A model generated the notes under the pieces. It saw only the letters and a program-made list of their open reading frames with translations. It did no database searches and was not told where the DNA came from. From JACJXF01 sp964349045 (GTDB lineage Bacteria > Bacteroidota > Bacteroidia > Bacteroidales > GCA-2748055): a DNA stretch of 19,085 nt. Position 1 is the stretch's first letter. Every line of letters starts with the position of its first letter. Shown here in pieces: positions 16,097 through 19,085 of the stretch. The stretch is taken from contig CAYGFI010000096.1 of NCBI GenBank assembly GCA_964349045.1, forward strand, positions 1 to 19,085, in the 5' to 3' direction. A program made the translations under genes and the position numbers.

Positions 16097-16163
16097 AAGC
16101 GCAAGGTCGCAAGGGCGCAAAGTTAGCGCAATTTTTTATTTGCGCCTTGGCGCCATTGCGCTT
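16097..16163. repeat. imperfect inverted repeat made of GCGCAAGG-like units
   Basis: Two 25-nt arms, 16097-16121 and 16139-16163, are inverted copies matching at 21 of 25 positions, with a 17-nt AT-rich loop. The left arm consists of consecutive 8-nt units GCGCAAGG, TCGCAAGG and GCGCAAAG. The right arm carries the complementary TGCGCCTTGG and ATTGCGC. It fills most of the 99-nt gap between the wecD-like and wecE-like genes. Elements of this look recur between Bacteroidetes genes. In RNA it would form a strong stem-loop and may modulate or partly terminate wecE transcription. Confidence 0.75.
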
Positions 16164-16181
16164 ATTTTTTTTATCAATAAA

Positions 16182-16892
16182 TTACACGTTCCAAAAATGA
16201 AAAACATCCTCAACGCTCCTCAATCCAAACCCAAGCTTCTCATAAAATGCGCAGGAAGCCTTGTTTTTCATCTGAGTCTGAACGTTTAGGATTTTTACAT
16301 TTTTTCCCTGGCAAAACCGTATGGCAGCATGCATCAGCAATTTCCCAACCGATCTTCCCCTCGATTCCTCATTAACGGCTATGATGCCTATCCAACCTTC
16401 GTTTTCGCGAGTGTCGATGCTCACCATTCCAAGTTTGTCCTCTTCAGACTGGTATGTAAAAACCTCTTTGGCAAAAGTCCCGTTAAGTGAATTCTTCATC
16501 CATAAGCGGTATAATTCTTCAAATTTATTCCGGGGGATCTGCTGATCGGTCCGGAAGCGACTGTATTTCCCGCTTTCAATGGCAAGCGACTCAAGGTCTT
16601 TATCCATTTCCTGTCCAAAACATGATCGGATAAATTCCGAGGATAAGGGAACCATCCCGTCGATGTTCATGGAATAGGTCACTTTTTCGTCAGTGAGGGT
16701 TCCACCTGTGTTAAGGATTATTTCTTTCAGAGGTTTATCATCATGACCAGTAAAAATATACACCAGCTTAAACCCTTCTTTTTTAATGCTTTCGAATTCC
16801 CCTGCCAAATCTTTTTTTGAAAACCTGGTTGCATCAATCCTGCCGGTTTTAAACCCGAAGAAATTACTATCCCATTCCAGAGGCTTTATCAT
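16182..16892 (-). CDS. wecD: WecD-like GNAT acetyltransferase (dTDP-fucosamine N-acetyltransferase)
   Basis: A 236-residue acetyltransferase of the GNAT superfamily. The N-terminus (PLEWDSNFFGFKTGRID) and overall plan resemble E. coli WecD (RffC), which transfers acetyl from acetyl-CoA to the 4-amino group of dTDP-4-amino-4,6-dideoxy-D-galactose. The acetyl-CoA-binding motif A is at about 169-184 (GIIAVNEESRGRSVGK). Its R178-G-R-S-V-G183 loop has serine at the usual first glycine. Motif B follows as VQTQMKNKASCAFYEKLGF at about 204-222, with the Asn and Tyr typical of the family. The gene begins 2 nt after the glycosyltransferase stop and precedes the wecE-like gene, supporting the pathway assignment. 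Similar enzymes acetylate other 4-amino sugars, so the exact product is not certain. Confidence 0.83.
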   Translation of the reverse strand: MIKPLEWDSNFFGFKTGRIDATRFSKKDLAGEFESIKKEGFKLVYIFTGHDDKPLKEIILNTGGTLTDEKVTYSMNIDGMVPLSSEFIRSCFGQEMDKDLESLAIESGKYSRFRTDQQIPRNKFEELYRLWMKNSLNGTFAKEVFTYQSEEDKLGMVSIDTRENEGWIGIIAVNEESRGRSVGKLLMHAAIRFCQGKNVKILNVQTQMKNKASCAFYEKLGFGLRSVEDVFHFWNV

Positions 16893-16894
16893 AA

Positions 16895-17836
16895 TCAGGA
16901 TTTCAGATTTAGCCTGTTTTTGATAATATACTGCGGACGGTCTTTGACTTTTTCATAGGTTTTGCCAATGTAAAGTCCGACAATTCCAAGGATCAGAATA
17001 ATAATACCCGAAAAAAACCAAACTGAAATAATAAGACTGGTATAACCAATCACTTCAATATTACCGGTCAGGTATCTGATGAGGGTTACTAATGTATAAA
17101 AAACTGAAAGAACAGAAATATATACACCGAGTTTTACGATAATTTTCAGGGGACGATCGGAGAATGCAAGCATCACATCCAGGGCCAGATTAAGGGTTTT
17201 ACGGAAGGAGTAGCTGGTTTTTCCGATGGTGCGTTGCGAATGTTCTATTTCAATGGAGGTATGTTTAAAGCCTACCCATTTCACGAGGGTTGGGAAAAAC
17301 CGTTGCTGATCACCAAGACTGCATACGGCTTCGATTACCGATGCTTTGTAAATTCCAAAATTCCCGATACTGCTGTCCTGTTCGGTCCGGGTAAGGTAAC
17401 TCAATACCCTGTAAAAAGTTTTGGAAAGAAACCTCTTGATATAAAGGTCTTTTCTTTCCTGTCTTTTTCCCAGTACAATATCAAAGCCTTCCCGGGCCTT
17501 ACGGTATAGTTTAATGATCTCCTCCGGCTGATCCTGCAGGTCGCAATCCATTACCACCACCCATTCACCCTGCACATGCCCGAGTCCGGCGGTTATGGCG
17601 TTATGCTGACCGAAATTTCTGGAAAACAGGATGCCTTTTACCCTGTTATCGCGTGAGGCCAGTTCCTCTATTACAGACCAGGATTCATCAGGACTGCCAT
17701 CGTCGATAAGTAAAATTTCAAAGGATATTTTTTCGGCTTCCAGAGCATTTTTGATCCTGAGGTATAACTCGATCACGGTCCCTCCGCATCCGTAAACCGG
17801 GGAAACCACTGAAATCATGGGTTGATGATGTAACAT
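16895..17836 (-). CDS. family 2 glycosyltransferase, polyprenyl-phosphate sugar transferase type
   Basis: A 313-residue membrane-anchored glycosyltransferase of the GT2/DPM1-GtrB-ArnC group, which places a sugar from a nucleotide donor onto undecaprenyl phosphate. The GT-A domain starts at ISVVSPVYGCGG and has LLIDDGSPDESW (Asp45-Asp46) and the metal-binding MDCDLQDQPEE (Asp97-x-Asp99). SRNFGQHNAITAGL at 72-85 is typical of the group. Two C-terminal transmembrane segments follow (around 225-250 and 265-288), ending in YIGKTYEKVKDRPQYI, a usual GtrB-type tail. The start at 17836 is used; Met7 (17818) is an alternative. It is the first gene of the cassette, followed after 2 nt by the wecD-like gene. 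Its donor might be the dTDP-4-acetamido sugar made by its neighbours, or plain UDP-glucose or GlcNAc. Confidence 0.9.
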   Translation of the reverse strand: MLHHQPMISVVSPVYGCGGTVIELYLRIKNALEAEKISFEILLIDDGSPDESWSVIEELASRDNRVKGILFSRNFGQHNAITAGLGHVQGEWVVVMDCDLQDQPEEIIKLYRKAREGFDIVLGKRQERKDLYIKRFLSKTFYRVLSYLTRTEQDSSIGNFGIYKASVIEAVCSLGDQQRFFPTLVKWVGFKHTSIEIEHSQRTIGKTSYSFRKTLNLALDVMLAFSDRPLKIIVKLGVYISVLSVFYTLVTLIRYLTGNIEVIGYTSLIISVWFFSGIIILILGIVGLYIGKTYEKVKDRPQYIIKNRLNLKS

Positions 17837-17904
17837 TATGCTTTTTTTGCTTCGCGGGAGGTTTTGGTAATCGGGTAAAATCCCCCGAAAAAACTTTTTT
17901 TTGT

Positions 17905-17912
17905 CAAATGTA
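17905..17912 (-). promoter_or_regulatory. putative -7 box of the glycosyltransferase-wecD-wecE cassette
   Basis: On the minus strand this is TACATTTG, the same octamer found before the CDGSH gene and a full match to TAnnTTTG. It lies about 70 nt before the glycosyltransferase start. The -33 region (TTCT 20 nt upstream) is not a good match. Confidence 0.5.
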
Positions 17913-17951
17913 AATGAAAAAAACCTTTTTTCAGAATACAGGGGATTAGTT

Positions 17952-17984
17952 AGGGTCTGCGGGTTGACTTAATTAGCAGACCCT
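17952..17984. repeat. 9-bp inverted repeat in the intergenic region
   Basis: AGGGTCTGC (17952-17960) and GCAGACCCT (17976-17984) are perfect inverted copies separated by 15 nt. There is no strong U-run on either side. It could be a weak terminator or a protein-binding dyad upstream of the glycosyltransferase promoter. The 242-nt gap from 17837 to 18078 holds no convincing ORF. Confidence 0.45.
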
Positions 17985-18044
17985 GTTTAGTAATATTTGT
18001 ATTTCTATTCTTTTTTTCGATGATATCTCCAGCATTTTCCAAAT

Positions 18045-18079
18045 AACAGAAAAGCCCGGTTTTGCCAGACTTTTCTGTT
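18045..18079 (-). terminator. hairpin terminator of the small-ORF/toxin cassette
   Basis: Arms 18045-18059 and 18065-18079 with a 5-nt loop form a 15-bp stem directly at the stop codon of the RelE-like remnant. In minus-strand RNA two positions become G-U wobbles and the stem is unbroken. In plus-strand RNA the same two positions are C-A mismatches. This indicates a terminator that serves the minus strand. Confidence 0.7.
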
Positions 18080-18252
18080 TAATATTCTTTTCGATCATTC
18101 CAAATCTTTGGGTCACATCTGGTATGGAATAGCGCTTCCACTTTTACTGTCTGGGTTTGTTCATTAACACGGTAATGTATCAGGTATGGGAACTTGTCAA
18201 CTGGTTAATACCTGTTATCCTTAAAACCTGGCAGGTTTGGTAAACGGAGGAT
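18079..18252 (-). pseudogene. RelE/ParE-like toxin remnant (C-terminal part)
   Basis: The minus-strand frame reads DKFPYLIHYRVNEQTQTVKV then EALFHTRCDPKIWNDRKEY and stop. This is a characteristic C-terminal half of RelE/ParE-superfamily mRNA-interferase or gyrase toxins (FPYLIHYRV, then LFHTxxDPKxW). Upstream, the same frame (LPNLPGFKDNRY) is interrupted by a TAA at 18205-18207, and another TAA at 18253-18255 ends any similarity. Only about 55 residues are left where about 95 are normal, so the N-terminal half has been lost. The TAA could come from a single CAA change, because a glutamine is plausible there. It lies downstream of a putative antitoxin ORF in the same direction, as expected for a decayed toxin-antitoxin pair. 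Confidence 0.75.
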
Positions 18253-18337
18253 TTATTCACATTCCAATTTTTAGAAATAAATTAAATATGTAGAGCAGAA
18301 AAGGGAAAAAATATTTTTGGACGCCAGTTTTTCAATT

Positions 18338-18496
18338 TTACTGGTTTACATTGGTTCCTATCTTATGTGCGAATTTTTTATGAATCGCAGCCAATCTTTT
18401 TTCGCGTAATTCAGGATTTAATTCATATTCTTTATGATGTTTATCGCGAATGGCTCTCATCATTTTAACCGCATCAAAACTTTTATTAGTTTTCAT
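18338..18496 (-). CDS. small antitoxin-like protein (52 aa)
   Basis: A 52-residue, strongly charged protein starting MKTNKSFDAVKMMRAIRDKH and continuing with ELNPELREKRLAAIHKKF. The SFDAVKMMRxIRDK start resembles small Bacteroidetes/Chlorobi proteins that I recall being paired with type II toxins, which suggests an antitoxin. It has no signal peptide and looks helical. Its ATG lies within the last codons of the upstream 53-aa ORF, giving an 11-nt overlap and likely translational coupling. The RelE-like remnant follows 86 nt downstream. The family assignment is from memory and uncertain; the ORF itself is well supported by context. Confidence 0.6.
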   Translation of the reverse strand: MKTNKSFDAVKMMRAIRDKHHKEYELNPELREKRLAAIHKKFAHKIGTNVNQ

Positions 18497-18647
18497 CTTC
18501 TTCAAATTTAAGTATTTCCCTGGGAGTTCTTATTTCCGGCATTGAAAATCCGTTTTTCAAATTATGTCCAGCTATTTGGGAGGTTAAGACAATGGAGAGG
18601 AAAATATCCATTTGCTTCATTTTATCAAGTGAAGGGAAGTTATGCAT
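18486..18647 (-). CDS. small hypothetical protein (53 aa) coupled to the antitoxin-like gene
   Basis: A 53-residue ORF beginning MHNFPSLDKMKQMDIFLSIV and ending REILKFEEDEN. A GGAG sits directly before the ATG, too close for a normal ribosome site. Met10 (18620) is an alternative start. The frame stays open upstream to about 18730 without another ATG, so the ORF might be the 3' end of a longer, truncated gene. It overlaps the downstream 52-aa gene by 11 nt. I do not recognise the protein. Its position suggests part of the same small module. Confidence 0.45.
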   Translation of the reverse strand: MHNFPSLDKMKQMDIFLSIVLTSQIAGHNLKNGFSMPEIRTPREILKFEEDEN

Positions 18648-18692
18648 CTCCAGAAAGTATATTATCTTTATTAAGTCAAATAATTTTTTAAT

Positions 18693-19085
18693 ATGAAATT
18701 TATTTTGGGTATAGTGATTTTATTTTTAGGTACTTGTATTGGATTGGATCAAAAATATAAATTCAAAAATTGCACAGATATTTCATGCTTAGATTATAAG
18801 TATGAGGTTTTAAAGAAAGTGCAATTAGAAGATAGTTTATACGAAGCTTATATAATAATTAATTATAGTTTTGGAGTGAACAGTTTGAAAAGGGGCTTAA
18901 AAATTCTTATAGTTGCGCTGATTGTTATTGCGGCTGCGTATTTTCTTTTTTCTTTTTTACAACCGCAAACTGTAACCCAAACTTTTCAAAGTAAAGGTTT
19001 TCAGGAATCTGATTTAATGGGTTCAGGTTTTGTCGTTTACGGTTTTTACGGGCATGAAGAATTGGCTTCACGAGAAAGCATGCGC
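18693..19085 (+). CDS. partial ORF running off the right edge, possibly a fusion of two pieces
   Basis: An open frame of 131 codons from ATG 18693 to the window end with no stop. The first 60 residues have a lipoprotein- or signal-like N-terminus (MKFILGIVILFLGTCIGLD) and very AT-rich codons. At about residue 62 a second N-terminus-like stretch begins (LKRGLKILIVALIVIAAAYF, then LFSFLQPQTVTQTF) with higher GC. GTG 18876 or TTG 18885, the latter 7 nt after GGAG, could be the real start of a membrane-anchored protein, with the upstream part being a truncated different gene. I recognise neither part. Only the N-terminus is visible. Confidence 0.5.
   Translation, partial: MKFILGIVILFLGTCIGLDQKYKFKNCTDISCLDYKYEVLKKVQLEDSLYEAYIIINYSFGVNSLKRGLKILIVALIVIAAAYFLFSFLQPQTVTQTFQSKGFQESDLMGSGFVVYGFYGHEELASRESMR

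Noticed and set aside
1..19085. CRISPR arrays, tRNA/rRNA genes, intact insertion sequences or prophage genes
   Set aside because: No repeat-spacer pattern, transposase, integrase or RNA gene was found by reading both strands.

Overview
The window looks like a chromosomal stretch of a Bacteroidota (Bacteroidetes) genome, GC roughly 40%. The evidence is a SusC/RagA-type TonB-dependent transporter with an N-terminal carboxypeptidase-regulatory-like domain, Bacteroidetes -7 promoter boxes (TAnnTTTG), lipoproteins without Gram-positive traits, weak or absent Shine-Dalgarno sequences, and a GCGCAAGG-type repeat hairpin of a kind I associate with this phylum. It looks more like an environmental polysaccharide-degrading member than a standard gut Bacteroides, because the fucose genes are not arranged as fucRIAKXP.

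Region 1 (19-9949, all minus strand) is a sugar-utilisation operon read right to left: L-fucose isomerase (fucI), a DUF6786-like lipoprotein, a FucP-type MFS permease, a periplasmic/lipoprotein penicillin-acylase-family hydrolase, and SusC. The gaps are 22, 17, 12 and 115 nt. SusD is not in the window; if present it lies just left of base 1. No fuculokinase, fuculose-phosphate aldolase, fucose mutarotase or fucosidase is visible. A LacI-family regulator (10112-11125, minus) lies directly upstream. A perfect LacI-type palindrome, TTAAACGTTTAA, sits between the -33 and -7 boxes of its own promoter. A near-identical element, TTAATCGATTAT, sits in the same place in the putative fucI promoter. This suggests autoregulation plus operon control by one repressor.

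Region 2 (11319-14858) holds a small tandem CDGSH iron-sulfur protein (minus) and, divergently, a secreted protein of about 1000 residues with two pectate-lyase-like beta-helix domains and a C-terminal beta-propeller-like domain (plus).

Region 3 (14949-17836, minus) is a surface-sugar cassette read right to left: a polyprenyl-phosphate-type family 2 glycosyltransferase, a WecD-like GNAT acetyltransferase and a WecE-like PLP aminotransferase. The last two match the final two steps of dTDP-4-acetamido-4,6-dideoxygalactose (dTDP-Fuc4NAc) synthesis. An imperfect inverted repeat built from GCGCAAGG-like units lies between wecD and wecE.

Region 4 (17837-19085) is a decayed or accessory end. It contains two overlapping small ORFs of 53 and 52 codons that resemble an antitoxin module, a RelE/ParE-like toxin remnant with an in-frame stop and a missing N-terminus, a hairpin terminator that pairs fully only in minus-strand RNA, and a plus-strand ORF that runs off the right edge and may be a fusion of two unrelated pieces. 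No tRNA, rRNA, CRISPR array or complete insertion sequence was seen.
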